Source: Sphingomonas guangdongensis
GTDB taxonomy: Bacteria > Pseudomonadota > Alphaproteobacteria > Sphingomonadales > Sphingomonadaceae
Direction: 5' to 3'
Assembly: GCF_900199185.1 (NCBI RefSeq)
Contig: NZ_OBMI01000001.1
Location: 496,001-560,000, forward strand
Length of the DNA: 64,000 bases
Shown: piece by piece, positions 38,212 to 47,842 of the stretch
Layout of the letters: the number at the start of each line of letters is the position of its first letter
How positions within the stretch are numbered: position 1 is the stretch's first letter
The notes under the pieces: generated by a model
Told to the model about the DNA's origin: nothing
Seen by the model: the letters and a program-made list of their open reading frames with translations, nothing else
The model's database searches: none
Position numbers and translations under genes: made by a program

Positions 38212-39017
38212 CGGTCGAACGTTACCTGTCCCAGCGCGTGTCCCATTGGTCCGTGTCCTGACCCGAGCCCGGGTGCGGCGGCAAGGCTCGCGCGCACATA
38301 ATCGATCGCTCGCCCGATCGCGTGGGTGAGCGGCAGCCCGGCGGCGAGCCCCGTCGCGATCCCGCTCGACAGGGTGCAGCCGGTGCCGTGGCTGTGGCGC
38401 GTGTCGATCCGCGGGTTCGCCCAGCGCGCGACCACGCCGTCCGCATCGATCAGCCGGTCGACGACGGTCGCGCCTTCCGCGTGCCCCCCCTTCACCAGCA
38501 GCGACGTGCCGAAGCGTGCCGCCAGGTCACGCGCTGCGTCCTCGACCTCGGCGGGGTCCAGCCGCTCGCGCCCGCACAGGACGGCGAGCTCGGGCAGGTT
38601 GGGTGTGACTACCGCGCTCATCCGCGCCAGTCGTTCCATCGCCGCGACCGTCCGCTCGTCCGCCAGCACCGCGCCGCTGGACGCGATCATGACGGGGTCG
38701 AGCACGATCGCAGTTCCGTACAGGTCGGTGCGCAGCTCGTCGGCGATGGCATCGGCGATCGCGGCGCTGCCCAGCATCCCAATTTTGACGGCATCGACCC
38801 CGATGTCTTCGGCGACACAGGACATCTGACGGACGATCGCCTCCGGCTCCATCCGGTAGACCGCCTCGACGCCCAGCGTGTTCTGCGCCGTCACCGCGGT
38901 GATCGCGGTCATGGCGTGGCCGCCCAGCATGGTGACGGTCTTGATGTCGGACTGGATCCCTGCCCCGCCGCCCGAGTCCGAGCCGGCAACGATCAGGACG
39001 CGTGCGATGCCGCTCAC
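38199..39017 (-). CDS. thiD: Hydroxymethylpyrimidine/phosphomethylpyrimidine kinase
   Basis: 272 residues. Phosphorylates HMP and HMP-P for thiamine biosynthesis. Key segments are VLIVAGSDSGGGAGIQSDIKT, GGHAMTAITAVTAQNT, VLDPVMIASSG, TPNLPEL and the anion-hole motif SHGTGCTLSSGIA. GTG start at 39017, overlapping the DUF1272 gene by 4 bases. No thiamine riboswitch is seen; it is expressed from the middle of an operon. Confidence 0.95.
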   Translation of the reverse strand: MSGIARVLIVAGSDSGGGAGIQSDIKTVTMLGGHAMTAITAVTAQNTLGVEAVYRMEPEAIVRQMSCVAEDIGVDAVKIGMLGSAAIADAIADELRTDLYGTAIVLDPVMIASSGAVLADERTVAAMERLARMSAVVTPNLPELAVLCGRERLDPAEVEDAARDLAARFGTSLLVKGGHAEGATVVDRLIDADGVVARWANPRIDTRHSHGTGCTLSSGIATGLAAGLPLTHAIGRAIDYVRASLAAAPGLGSGHGPMGHALGQVTFDRCRG

Positions 39018-39238
39018 GCGCGATGATGCCGCTTCGTCGAGGCGGGATGGCGCGCGAGCAGATCATCCACCCGCGCCGGCCGGTCGAGCAGTTCGCCGCG
39101 GCAGTTCGGGCAGCGCTCGTCCAGGCGATCGGCGCAATCGGCGCAGAAGGTGCACTCCATCGAGCAGATAAAGGCACCCGCCTCGTCCGCCGGCAGGTCG
39201 GTGCCGCACCGCTCGCAGTCGGGCCGCATCTCGAGCAT
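39014..39238 (-). CDS. DUF1272 zinc-ribbon protein
   Basis: 74 residues. It opens [16 protein letters not shown], followed by AFICSMECTFCADCADR and RCPNCRGEL, giving four CxxC-like cysteine pairs for zinc binding. This is the DUF1272 pattern; function is unknown. It starts within the glmM stop (TGATG) and overlaps thiD, so it is translationally coupled at both ends. Confidence 0.92.
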   Translation of the reverse strand: MLEMRPDCERCGTDLPADEAGAFICSMECTFCADCADRLDERCPNCRGELLDRPARVDDLLARHPASTKRHHRA

Positions 39239-40578
39239 CAGGCGGCTGCCGCCTGGACGCTGTCACAGATACGCGCGACCACCGCCTCGACCTGCGCGGC
39301 GTCGTCGCCCTCCGCCATCACCCGGATCACCGGCTCGGTTCCCGACGGACGAATGACCAGCCGGCCGCGGCCGTCGAGCTGGGCCTCCGCATCGGCGATC
39401 ACCGCCTGCACGCCCGCGTCGTCGAGCGGGCGACCGCCCGCGAAACGGACGTTGCGGAGCAGCTGCGGCACGGGATCGAAGCGGTGCAGCACCTCGCTCG
39501 CCGGGCGGCCGGCGCGCACCACCTCCGCCAGCACCTGCAGCGCGGCGACCAGCCCGTCACCAGTCGTCGCATAGTCGCTGAGAATGATGTGCCCCGACTG
39601 CTCGCCGCCGAGATTGTAGCCGGTGCTGCGCATCTGCTCGAGCACGTACCGGTCACCCACCTTGGTGCGGACGAGGTCGAGCCCCAGCGACCGCAGGTGA
39701 CGCTCCAGCCCTAGGTTGGACATCACCGTCGCGACCAGCCCCTGCCCGCGCAGCTTGCCCGTCCGGTGCCAGCCGCCGGCGATCGTCGCCATCAGCTGAT
39801 CGCCGTCGACCACGCGCCCGTTCTCGTCGGCGACGATCAGCCGGTCGGCGTCGCCGTCGAGCGCGATGCCTAGGTGCGCGCCGGTCGACACCACCGTCTC
39901 GCACAGCACCTCCGGCGCGGTTGATCCGATCCGGTCGTTGATGTTCTTGCCGTTCGGCTGGACGCCGATCGCGACCACGTCGGCGCCGAGCTCCCACAGC
40001 GCCGACGGCGCGACCTGGTAGGCGGCGCCGTTGGCGCAATCGACCACGATCTTCAGCCCGTCGAGCCGCAGGTCATCCGGGAAGGTCGACTTGGCAAAAT
40101 GGATGTAGCGCCCGCGCGCGTCCTCGTAGCGTTTGGCGCGACCGATCTCCGCCGCCGGGGCGAGCGTCACCTCGCCCTCGATCGCCGCCTCGATCGCGGC
40201 CTCGTCCTCGTCCGACAGCTTGTAGCCGTCCGGCCCGAACAGCTTGATGCCGTTGTCGCGGTACGGATTGTGACTGGCCGAGAGCATGACGCCGAGGTCA
40301 GCGCGCATCGACACGGTCAGCATCGCGACGGCCGGCGTCGGCATCGGGCCGACCTGCACCACGTCCATGCCGACGCTGGTGAAGCCCGCGACCAGCGCGT
40401 TCTCCAGCATGTAGCCCGACAGCCGCGTGTCCTTGCCGATCACGACGCGGTGGCGGTGGTCGCCGCGCAGGAAGTGCTTGCCCGCGGCCATGCCGACCGT
40501 CATCGCCATCTGCGCCGTCATCACGCCGGCGTTGGTGAGGCCGCGGATCCCGTCGGTACCGAAGTATTTCCTTGCCAT
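39238..40578 (-). CDS. glmM: Phosphoglucosamine mutase
   Basis: 446 residues. Converts glucosamine-6-phosphate to glucosamine-1-phosphate for UDP-GlcNAc synthesis. The start [16 protein letters not shown] is diagnostic. The phosphoserine loop is [15 protein letters not shown], the metal loop is [12 protein letters not shown], the sugar loop GGEQSGHII and the phosphate-binding end [17 protein letters not shown]. Head of the glmM-DUF1272-thiD-rnhB unit, divergent from the symporter gene. Its product feeds murJ-related peptidoglycan synthesis and wecB. Confidence 0.97.
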   Translation of the reverse strand: MARKYFGTDGIRGLTNAGVMTAQMAMTVGMAAGKHFLRGDHRHRVVIGKDTRLSGYMLENALVAGFTSVGMDVVQVGPMPTPAVAMLTVSMRADLGVMLSASHNPYRDNGIKLFGPDGYKLSDEDEAAIEAAIEGEVTLAPAAEIGRAKRYEDARGRYIHFAKSTFPDDLRLDGLKIVVDCANGAAYQVAPSALWELGADVVAIGVQPNGKNINDRIGSTAPEVLCETVVSTGAHLGIALDGDADRLIVADENGRVVDGDQLMATIAGGWHRTGKLRGQGLVATVMSNLGLERHLRSLGLDLVRTKVGDRYVLEQMRSTGYNLGGEQSGHIILSDYATTGDGLVAALQVLAEVVRAGRPASEVLHRFDPVPQLLRNVRFAGGRPLDDAGVQAVIADAEAQLDGRGRLVIRPSGTEPVIRVMAEGDDAAQVEAVVARICDSVQAAAA

Positions 40579-40649
40579 TTCACCCGTTTCCGCAACCTTG
40601 TCGCCACGCGCGGCCGTAGCCATAGCGCCCGGCCGTGGGAGAATCGAGC

Positions 40650-41930
40650 ATGTCGCAAGCCACCCGTATCCTGCTGTCGCTGGTCGGCGGCCTGCTGCTC
40701 GGCATCGGGCTCGCGGCCTGGGCGCCAGGGGCGGGCACCGCCGGGCTCGCGGTCGCGGAGCCGGTCGGGACCATGTGGCTCCACGGGCTGCAGATGACCA
40801 TCGTCCCGCTGGTCGTCGGGCTGCTGGTGACCGGAATTGCCGCGACCGCGGAGGCCGCCCGGGCGAGCACGCTCGCAACCCGCGCGCTCGTCGTCTTCAT
40901 CGCGCTGCTCTGGGTGTCCTCCGCGCTCTCGGCGGTGATCATCACCGCCCTGCTCGCGATCTTCCCGCTCGGGCCGGACGCCGCCGCGGCGCTCAAGAGC
41001 GCGGTCGCGAGCGCGGGCGAGATCGGCGACGTGCCGCCGTTCAGCCAGTTCATCGTCGCGATGGTGCCGACCAACCCGCTCGCCGCCGCGGTCAACGACG
41101 CCTTTCTGCCGCTCATCGTCTTCACGGTGGCGTTCGGTTTCGCGGTGACCCGCCTGCCCGACGAGCCGCGCCGGCTGCTGACCGGCGTGTTCCGCGCGAT
41201 CGCTGACACCATGCTGATCGTCATTGGCTGGGTGCTGTGGCTGGCGCCACTCGGCGTCTTTGCGCTGTCCTTCGGCGTCGGGGTGAAGGCGGGCACCGCG
41301 GCGTTCGGCGCGCTGATCCACTATGTCGCGGTGGTCACCGCGACCGGCGCAGGCGTGACGCTGCTCGCCTTCCCGGTCGCGGTTATCGGCGGGCGGCTCG
41401 GGCTCGGCGCGTACCTGCGCGCGATGACCCAGCCCGCCGCGGTCGCGATCTCCACCCAGTCGTCGCTCGCCTCGCTTCCCGCCATGCTGCGCGCGACCGA
41501 GCGGCTCGGCGTGCCCGTCGCGACATCGGGCATGGTGCTGCCGCTCGCGGTCGCGATCTTCCGCTACACGGGGCCGGCGATGAACCTCGCGGTCACACTC
41601 TATGTCGCGCACATCTTCGGCGTCGCACTCACCCCGACCCAGTACGCGATCGGCATCGCCGCGGCCGCGATCACCACCATGGGCGCGGTCAGCCTGCCGG
41701 GCACGATCAGCTTCGTCTCCTCCATCGCCCCGATCGCGCTCGCCATGGGGCTGCCGATCGGCCCGCTCGCGCTGCTAGTCGCGGTGGAGACCTTTCCTGA
41801 CATCATGCGCACGCTCGGCAACGTCGCGATGGACGTGGCGGCGACCTCGGCGATTGCACGGCGCGCGGACGGGGAAGGCGCGGTGGAGCGGACGGAGACG
41901 GATGCGCTGCTTGCGGATGGGGCGGAGTAG
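40650..41930 (+). CDS. Dicarboxylate/amino acid:cation symporter (DAACS family)
   Basis: 426 residues with about eight membrane helices and two re-entrant hairpins. Family signatures are [19 protein letters not shown], the serine-rich hairpin [15 protein letters not shown] near residue 270, the TM7 cation motif (here [13 protein letters not shown]) and [23 protein letters not shown] for hairpin 2. It imports C4-dicarboxylates or acidic/neutral amino acids with Na+ or H+. ATG at 40650 with GGGAGA upstream. A palindromic repeat follows its stop. Confidence 0.92.
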   Translation: MSQATRILLSLVGGLLLGIGLAAWAPGAGTAGLAVAEPVGTMWLHGLQMTIVPLVVGLLVTGIAATAEAARASTLATRALVVFIALLWVSSALSAVIITALLAIFPLGPDAAAALKSAVASAGEIGDVPPFSQFIVAMVPTNPLAAAVNDAFLPLIVFTVAFGFAVTRLPDEPRRLLTGVFRAIADTMLIVIGWVLWLAPLGVFALSFGVGVKAGTAAFGALIHYVAVVTATGAGVTLLAFPVAVIGGRLGLGAYLRAMTQPAAVAISTQSSLASLPAMLRATERLGVPVATSGMVLPLAVAIFRYTGPAMNLAVTLYVAHIFGVALTPTQYAIGIAAAAITTMGAVSLPGTISFVSSIAPIALAMGLPIGPLALLVAVETFPDIMRTLGNVAMDVAATSAIARRADGEGAVERTETDALLADGAE

Positions 41931-41940
41931 TCCAAACCTG

Positions 41941-42051
41941 TTCGTGCTGAGTAGCGACTGAGCGAAGGCGAAGGAGTGTCAGGTCGGATCGTCTCCCAGA
42001 CGATCCTGAAGGATGCGGGGCATCCTTCACCTGGCACTTATCGAAGTACGG
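41941..42051. repeat. Intergenic palindromic repeat, copy 2 (core inverted relative to copy 1)
   Basis: The left flank TTCGTGCTGAGTAGCGACTG matches copy 1 at 1331 almost exactly. The 62-nt core at 41976-42037 is the reverse complement of the core at 1406-1467 (58 of 62 positions). The right end (TCGAAGTACGG) differs from copy 1. It lies just downstream of the symporter stop and could also act as a transcription terminator or RNA stabiliser. Confidence 0.85.
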
Positions 42052-42062
42052 TAGGCGGCGGG

Positions 42063-42152
42063 GACGCGGGCGAAGCCCGCGTCGTCGGCCGGTGCTAAGC
42101 ACCGCCGGCCGGCCGAGCGCGTGCTTGCGCACCGGCGCGTCGCTGTGGCGAC
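42063..42152. repeat. Array of four consecutive GC-rich hairpins
   Basis: Stems are GACGCGGGC-GAA-GCCCGCGTC (42063-42083, perfect), GGTGC-TAA-GCACC with GGCC/GGCC flanks (42087-42110), GTGC-TTGC-GCAC (42121-42132) and GTCGC-TGTG-GCGAC (42139-42152). They occupy the gap between the convergent symporter and gor genes. Either a bidirectional terminator region or part of a longer repeat element. Confidence 0.6.
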
Positions 42153-42163
42153 ACGCCTCGCGC

Positions 42164-43510
42164 TCAGCGCATCAGCACCAGCTCCTCGGCCATGCTGGGG
42201 TGCAGCGCCACCGTGCCGTCGAAATCGGCCTTGGTCAGCCCCGCCTTCACGGCGATCGCCGCCGCCTGAAGGATCTCCGGCGCGTCCGGGCCAATCATGT
42301 GGAGCCCGACGACCCGGTCGGTGTCGGCGTCGCACACCATCTTATAAAGCGCGCGCTCGTTGCGGTTGGCGAGCACGTTCTTCATCGGGCGGAAGTCGGA
42401 GGTGTAGACCTTCACGTTGCCGAGCTTCTGCTTGGCCTGGCTCTCCGTCAGTCCGACGCCCGCGAGCGGCGGGTGGCTGAACACGGCCGACGGGATGCAG
42501 TCATAGTCGACCCGGGCCGGCTTGGCCCCGTACACGCTGTCGGCAAAGGCCTGTCCCTCACGGATCGCGACCGGGGTCAGCTGGACCCGATTGGTGACGT
42601 CGCCGACCGCGTAGATCGACGGGCAGGTCGACCGGCTGTCCTCATCGACCTTCACAGCGCCCTTGTCGTCCAGCGCGACACCGGCGCTTTCCAGCCCTAG
42701 TCCGTCGGTGTTGGGGACCCGCCCGGTCGCGAACAGGACGCAATCCACGGTGAGCGGATCGTGGTTGCTCATCCGCACCGTCAGCGTTCCGTCCTCGCCC
42801 TTGTCGATCCCCTCGAACTCGGCGTGAAAGCGGAAGTCGATGCCCTTGACCATCGAGATCTGGAGCAACCGGTCGCGGATCTGCTCGTCGTAACCGCGCA
42901 GGATCACGTCCGTGCGATTGATCAGCGTCACCTTGCTCCCGAACTCGTTAAAGATGCCGGCGAACTCGTTCGCGATGTAGCCTGCTCCCGCGATCAGGAT
43001 GCGCTTGGGCACGCTGTCGAGGTCGAACACCTCGTTGGAGGTGATGCCGTGCTCGTGTCCCGGGCACGACGGCACCGCGGGCCGCGCGCCGACCGCGAGC
43101 AGGATGCGCTCCGCCGTCACCTCGCGCCCGTCCGCCAGCCGGACGGCGTTCGGCCCGGTCACCACCGCCCGCTCGCCGATGATCTCGACCGCGTGGTTGC
43201 CGAGCGTTTGGGTATAGGCGGCGTTGATCCGGTCGACCTCGGCATGGACGTTGTCGCGCAGGCAGTGCCAGTCGAAGTCGCAGTCCGGCACCGTCCAGCC
43301 GAAGCGCCGTGCGTCCTTCAGGTCCTCGGCAAAGTGGGCGCCGTAGACCAGCAGCTTCTTGGGCACGCAGCCGCGGATCACGCAGGTGCCGCCGACCCGG
43401 TACTCCTCTGCCACCGCCACGCGCGCGCCGTGCGCCGCCGCGACCCGCGCCGCGCGCACGCCGCCTGATCCCGCGCCGATGACGAAGAGGTCGTAGTCGT
43501 ACTCGGCCAT
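42164..43510 (-). CDS. gor: Glutathione-disulfide reductase
   Basis: 448 residues. FAD/NADPH enzyme that reduces glutathione disulfide. FAD motif FVIGAGSGGVRAARVAA, redox-active disulfide GGTCVIRGCVPKK, NADPH motif ILIAGAGYIANEFAGIF with the following arginine (INRTDVILRG), and the C-terminal catalytic His-Glu in LHPSMAEELV. SIYAVGDVTNRVQLTPVAI is typical. ATG at 43510 with CAGGAG upstream. Plant/alphaproteobacterial-type GR rather than a lipoamide dehydrogenase. Confidence 0.95.
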   Translation of the reverse strand: MAEYDYDLFVIGAGSGGVRAARVAAAHGARVAVAEEYRVGGTCVIRGCVPKKLLVYGAHFAEDLKDARRFGWTVPDCDFDWHCLRDNVHAEVDRINAAYTQTLGNHAVEIIGERAVVTGPNAVRLADGREVTAERILLAVGARPAVPSCPGHEHGITSNEVFDLDSVPKRILIAGAGYIANEFAGIFNEFGSKVTLINRTDVILRGYDEQIRDRLLQISMVKGIDFRFHAEFEGIDKGEDGTLTVRMSNHDPLTVDCVLFATGRVPNTDGLGLESAGVALDDKGAVKVDEDSRSTCPSIYAVGDVTNRVQLTPVAIREGQAFADSVYGAKPARVDYDCIPSAVFSHPPLAGVGLTESQAKQKLGNVKVYTSDFRPMKNVLANRNERALYKMVCDADTDRVVGLHMIGPDAPEILQAAAIAVKAGLTKADFDGTVALHPSMAEELVLMR

Positions 43511-43608
43511 CGGGCGCTCCTGCATGTCGTCGCGTTCAGGTAGGCGCGGTCGCGCTTGCGCGCCACCCGCAGATGCGCGACCCGTACGCAAACAGCAGGA
43601 GAGCAGCC

Positions 43609-44766
43609 GTGAGCGAGTTCGACATCATCGTCTATGGCGCGACCGGCTACACCGGCCGGCTGGTGGCCGAGTACCTCGGCAGCCGCAACCACGGCGTGCG
43701 CTGGGCCATGTCCGGGCGCTCGCAGGCCAAGCTGGAGCAGGTCCGCGACGAGCTCGGCCTGCCCGACCAGCCGATCGTCGTGGCGGACGCGGACAACCCG
43801 GAGAGCCTGCGCGCCCTGTGCGAGCAGACCACCGTCGTGCTCTCCACCGTCGGGCCGTACCAGCTCTACGGCGGGCCGCTCGTGGCCGCCTGCGCCGCGA
43901 AAGGCACCGGTTACGTCGACCTGTGCGGCGAGCCCGCCTGGATGCGCCAGATGATCGACGCGTATGAGGCCGACGCGAAGGCCAGCGGCGCGCGCATCGT
44001 GTTCTCGTGCGGGTTCGACTCGATCCCCTTCGACCTCGGCGTCTGGACCGTCCAGAACGCCGCGCGGGCGCGCTTCGGTCGCCCCGCGCCACGGGTGAAG
44101 GGCCGCGTCACCAAGATGCAGGGCACCTTCTCCGGCGGGACCTTCGCCAGCGCCCGCGCGACGATGGCGGCCGCCGCGCGCGACCCGCAGGTGCTGAAGC
44201 TGATGATCGACCCGTTCGCGCTGACGCCCGGCTTCACGGGCCCGTCGCAGCCCAAGGGGCTGATGCCCGAGTATGACGACACGCTCGGCGCGTGGACCGC
44301 GCCCTTCGTCATGGCGGCGATCAACACCAAGAATGTCCACCGCACCAACGCGCTCACCGGTCACGCCTATGGCACCGACCTGCGCTACGACGAGATGGTC
44401 GCGGTGCCTGGTCTCGGCGACGTCGGCCGCATGGCGGCGGAGGCGGTCGCGAAGCTCAATCCGCTCGGCGGGGACAAGGGCCCGGCGCTTGGCGACGGCC
44501 CGACGCGGACGGAGCGCGAGGCCGGCCATTACGAGATCAAGTTTCTGGCCGAGATGCCGGACGGCGAGCGCGTGGTCGCGACCGTCACCGGCGACCGCGA
44601 CCCCGGCTACGGCTCCACCAGCAAGATGATAGCTGAGGCCGCGATCTGCTTGGTCAAGGACGTGGACGGCGCGGGCGGCATCTGGACGCCCGGCGCGCTG
44701 ATGCCCGAGCCGCTCGTCAAGCGGCTGGAGGCGAACGCCGGCGTGACGTTCCGGATGGAGGGCTAG
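43609..44766 (+). CDS. Saccharopine-dehydrogenase-like / trans-acting enoyl reductase family protein
   Basis: 385 residues. The N-terminus FDIIVYGATGYTGRLVAEYL is a Rossmann motif, with WAMSGRSQAKLEQV, STVGPYQLYGGPLVAACA and YVDLCGEPAWMRQMID diagnostic of this family (SCCPDH / mycobacterial trans-acting enoyl reductase). CGFDSIPFDLGVW is another signature. Substrate unknown; lipid-related in some relatives. GTG at 43609 with AGGAGAG upstream. Overlaps the convergent membrane gene by 4 bases. Confidence 0.9.
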   Translation: MSEFDIIVYGATGYTGRLVAEYLGSRNHGVRWAMSGRSQAKLEQVRDELGLPDQPIVVADADNPESLRALCEQTTVVLSTVGPYQLYGGPLVAACAAKGTGYVDLCGEPAWMRQMIDAYEADAKASGARIVFSCGFDSIPFDLGVWTVQNAARARFGRPAPRVKGRVTKMQGTFSGGTFASARATMAAAARDPQVLKLMIDPFALTPGFTGPSQPKGLMPEYDDTLGAWTAPFVMAAINTKNVHRTNALTGHAYGTDLRYDEMVAVPGLGDVGRMAAEAVAKLNPLGGDKGPALGDGPTRTEREAGHYEIKFLAEMPDGERVVATVTGDRDPGYGSTSKMIAEAAICLVKDVDGAGGIWTPGALMPEPLVKRLEANAGVTFRMEG

Positions 44767-45482
44767 GCGGAAACGCGCTCGACCACTCGAGTGGCCAGGT
44801 CACTCCGCGCGACCAGGGCGTGCAGCGGCTGCGCCAGCACGATCAGCCCGACGCCCCACAGGTAGGCCGGGTGCACCCGCCGCCTGGTGAGCAGGTCATG
44901 AAGCGGCCCGACCAGCGCCAGCCCGATCAACAGCGCCGATGAGATCGGGATCACCAACTCGATCCCGCCCCAGCGTACCGGCGGCAGGCGCCCGATCGCC
45001 GGCCAGGCGAGCAGCACCGTCGCGCAGAGCAGCAGGCGCTTGTGCCACTCGCGCCGATGCCGGAGCACCAGCGCCCAGGCGAACAGCCCGGCAAAGAGCA
45101 GCAGGTCGATCGTGTCGGCGGCGAACATCTCCGCCGGCGTGAAGAAGGGCGGCGTCGCGCCACGCCGGATCGCGAGCAGGTTGGTCGCGATGCCGAGCGG
45201 CACCATCGCCGCGACCAGCGCGACGGAGGCGATGCCGAGCGCGCGGTGGATCGGCAGCGCACGGCGCCGCACCAGCGCGGCCTGGACGGCGAACAGGGCG
45301 ATCCAGGCGGTCATCACCGCCCCATGCAGGTGCACCCACCACGGCAGCCCGCTGCCGGCGCTACTCCGCACATAACTCGGTCCGAAGCCTGCGGCGATCA
45401 CGCCTGCGACGACCAGCGACATGGTCGCGAAGAACGTCCATTCGCCACGCGCACCCGCGCGCATCTCTGCCGCTGCAACCAT
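44763..45482 (-). CDS. Seven-helix membrane protein of unknown function
   Basis: 239 residues with about seven membrane helices. Conserved-looking polar residues include WWVHLHGAVMTAWIALFAVQAALV and LPIHRALGIASV, plus LRHRREWHKRLLL. The paired histidines within helices resemble haem-b or quinone-linked membrane proteins, but no family is certain. ATG at 45482 with GGGGGG upstream (a GTG one codon earlier is possible). Convergent with the saccharopine-dehydrogenase-like gene. Confidence 0.75.
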   Translation of the reverse strand: MVAAAEMRAGARGEWTFFATMSLVVAGVIAAGFGPSYVRSSAGSGLPWWVHLHGAVMTAWIALFAVQAALVRRRALPIHRALGIASVALVAAMVPLGIATNLLAIRRGATPPFFTPAEMFAADTIDLLLFAGLFAWALVLRHRREWHKRLLLCATVLLAWPAIGRLPPVRWGGIELVIPISSALLIGLALVGPLHDLLTRRRVHPAYLWGVGLIVLAQPLHALVARSDLATRVVERVSA

Positions 45483-45558
45483 CACGCCCCCCGGAGTGAG
45501 TCTACGCCGCTACTCCGGGGAACCTATCACGCCGCCGCCCGCGGGCAAGCGGCCGTCA

Positions 45559-47778
45559 TCACCGACGCTTGCCCTGGTGCCGGATGTTGCCCGGCCGCCC
45601 TCGCCGCTTGAGCACTCGCGGCGACCCGCCCTTGCGCTCGCGCTCGCGCGGCGCACTGCCGGCCGATCCGATCCCGTCCGGCGGCTCGAAGCGAAGCGCG
45701 CCCGATACCGGGTTCGCCTCCGCGAGCCGCAGCTGCAGGCGCTGGCCGAGCGTGAAGGCAGTGCCGCTGTGCTCGCCAACCAGCTGGTGCCCGGCCTCAT
45801 CGTAGCGGAAATACTCGGAACCCAGGTCGCGCGCCGGGACGAGGCCGTCGCCGCCGATCCCCTCCACCGTGGCGAAGAAGCCGAACGACTGCACGCCCGT
45901 GATCCGCGCGTCCATCACGCTGCCGACGTGCTCGGACAGATACGCCGCGACGTAGCGATCGACCGTCTCGCGCTCCGCCTCCATGGCGCGCCGCTCGAGC
46001 TGGCTGATCCCCTCGCCGATCCGCTCGAACGCATCGACTTCCCCCGACGACAGCCCGCCGGGGCCGAGCTTGTATCCCTCCACCAGCGCCCGGTGGACCA
46101 GCAGGTCGGCGTAGCGGCGAATGGGCGAGGTGAAGTGCGCGTAGGACCCGAGCGCCAGGCCGAAGTGGCCGTGGTTGCCCGGCCCGTAGTAGGCCTGCGT
46201 TTGCGTGCGCAGCACCTGCTCCATCACCTGCGGGCGGAAGTCGGCGTCGCCGATCTGCTCCAGGATGCGATTGAAGGTCGCAGGGCGGATCACCTGTCCC
46301 AGCGCGAACTTGACCCCGAACGTCTCCAGATAGTCCTTCAGGCCGGCCAGCTTCTCGCGCGCGGGCGGCTCGTGGATGCGGTACATGACCGGCATCTTCT
46401 TCGCCTCCAGCGCCTTGGCGGCGGCGACGTTCGCCGCGATCATGAAGTCCTCGATCAGCTTGTGTGCGTCCAGCCGCTCGCGCGGCGCGACGGAGAGGAT
46501 GCGTCCCTTCTCGTCCAGCACGATCCGCCGCTCCGGCAGGTCGAGGTCGAGCGGCTCGCGCTTCGCCCGCGCGCGGTTGAGCGCATCCCAGCAATCCCAC
46601 AACGGCTTCAGCGCCTTCTCGGTCAGCGGATGGTCGAGCGTCCCGTCGATCGCTCTTTGCGCATCCTCGTACGCGATGTTGGCCGCGAGCCGCACCACGG
46701 CGCGGCTGAAGCGCGGTTCCTTGAGCGCCCCGTCCTTCGTCACTGTGAAGCGGCAGGCGAGCGCCGCGCGATCGACGCCCTCCTTCAGCGAGCAGACGTC
46801 GGCCGACAGCACTTCGGGAAGCATCGGCACGACCCGGTCGGGGAAGTAGACCGAGTTGCCCCGCGCCCGCGCTTCCTTGTCGAGGAGGGAGCCCGGCCGC
46901 ACGTAGTAGCTCACGTCGGCGATCGCGACGATCGCGTCCCAGCTGCCCTCGCCGTTCGGCTGCGCCCAGACCGCGTCGTCGTGGTCGCGCGCGTCCGCCG
47001 GATCGATCGCGACGATCGGCAGGTCGCGCAGGTCCTCGCGATCCTCGCCCAATGGCTGCGAGGCGACCTCCTTAGCCTCGTCGAGCAGGGCTCCGGTGAA
47101 GACGTGGGGGATGCCGTGGCGCTGGATTGCGATGAGCGAGAAGCTGCGCGGCGCGAACGGATCGCCCAGTCGCTCGACCACCCGCGCGGTCATCCGCGGC
47201 GGTCGGCCGGCCTTCTCCGCCATCACCAGTTCGCCCGGCTCCGCCCCGCCCGCGTCCGACACCAGCCAGTCGCGACGCTCCTTCTTCTCAACGCCCTGAA
47301 GGAACAGCTTGTCACCCTCCTGCCGCAGCACGCCCAGGATCGTCTCGGCGCCCTTCGGCAGCTCCTTCATCGGGTGCGCGATCCAGCCGCTCCCCGCCTC
47401 TTCCGTCCGCGCGAGGATGCGTGCGCCGACGGCCAGCGCGCCGCGCTTCCGCTCCTTCACGCGCAGCCGCGGCTCAGGCACACCCTCCGCCTCCCAGCGC
47501 TCCGGCTGCGCCCAGACGGTGCCCCCGTCATCGACGTCGACCACGCGCAGCACCGTGACCTTAGGCAGCCCGCCCATCTTGTGGAACGCGCGACCGGGCG
47601 CGGAATCGATCAGCCCCTCGTCCGCCATGTCCTTCAGCAGCGCCTTTAATCCGATCTTGTCCGCGCCGTGCAGGCCGAACGCACGCGCAATCTCCCGCTT
47701 GCCCGCGGGCGTGTCGCTCTCGCCGATGAAGTCGAGGATCTGCTGGCGGCTGGGGAGCCCGTTGGTGCGCGTTGGCAT
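45559..47778 (-). CDS. rnr: Ribonuclease R
   Basis: 739 residues. 3'-5' exoribonuclease of the RNB family that degrades structured RNA. An N-terminal winged-helix-like segment (RQQILDFIGESDTPAGKREIARAF) is followed by cold-shock-type domains, the RNB catalytic domain (LPIVAIDPADARDHDDAVWA, SVYFPDRVVPMLPEVLS, YAHFTSPIRRYADLLVHRAL) and a C-terminal S1 domain (VGSVMDARITGVQSFGFF). The tail is Lys/Arg-rich. The ATG at 47778 gives MPTRTNGLPSRQQ. Upstream frame lies under glpD's start on the other strand. Confidence 0.95.
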   Translation of the reverse strand: MPTRTNGLPSRQQILDFIGESDTPAGKREIARAFGLHGADKIGLKALLKDMADEGLIDSAPGRAFHKMGGLPKVTVLRVVDVDDGGTVWAQPERWEAEGVPEPRLRVKERKRGALAVGARILARTEEAGSGWIAHPMKELPKGAETILGVLRQEGDKLFLQGVEKKERRDWLVSDAGGAEPGELVMAEKAGRPPRMTARVVERLGDPFAPRSFSLIAIQRHGIPHVFTGALLDEAKEVASQPLGEDREDLRDLPIVAIDPADARDHDDAVWAQPNGEGSWDAIVAIADVSYYVRPGSLLDKEARARGNSVYFPDRVVPMLPEVLSADVCSLKEGVDRAALACRFTVTKDGALKEPRFSRAVVRLAANIAYEDAQRAIDGTLDHPLTEKALKPLWDCWDALNRARAKREPLDLDLPERRIVLDEKGRILSVAPRERLDAHKLIEDFMIAANVAAAKALEAKKMPVMYRIHEPPAREKLAGLKDYLETFGVKFALGQVIRPATFNRILEQIGDADFRPQVMEQVLRTQTQAYYGPGNHGHFGLALGSYAHFTSPIRRYADLLVHRALVEGYKLGPGGLSSGEVDAFERIGEGISQLERRAMEAERETVDRYVAAYLSEHVGSVMDARITGVQSFGFFATVEGIGGDGLVPARDLGSEYFRYDEAGHQLVGEHSGTAFTLGQRLQLRLAEANPVSGALRFEPPDGIGSAGSAPRERERKGGSPRVLKRRGRPGNIRHQGKRR

Positions 47779-47842
47779 GGGTGGCAGATAGGGAGTCGTC
47801 GCGCCGTCGTCACCTGCGCTCCGATCTGCTAGCGGATCGCGC

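Noticed and set aside
45421..47649. A 742-codon frame opposite rnr.
   Set aside because: Antisense shadow; no recognisable domain, while RNase R is complete on the minus strand.
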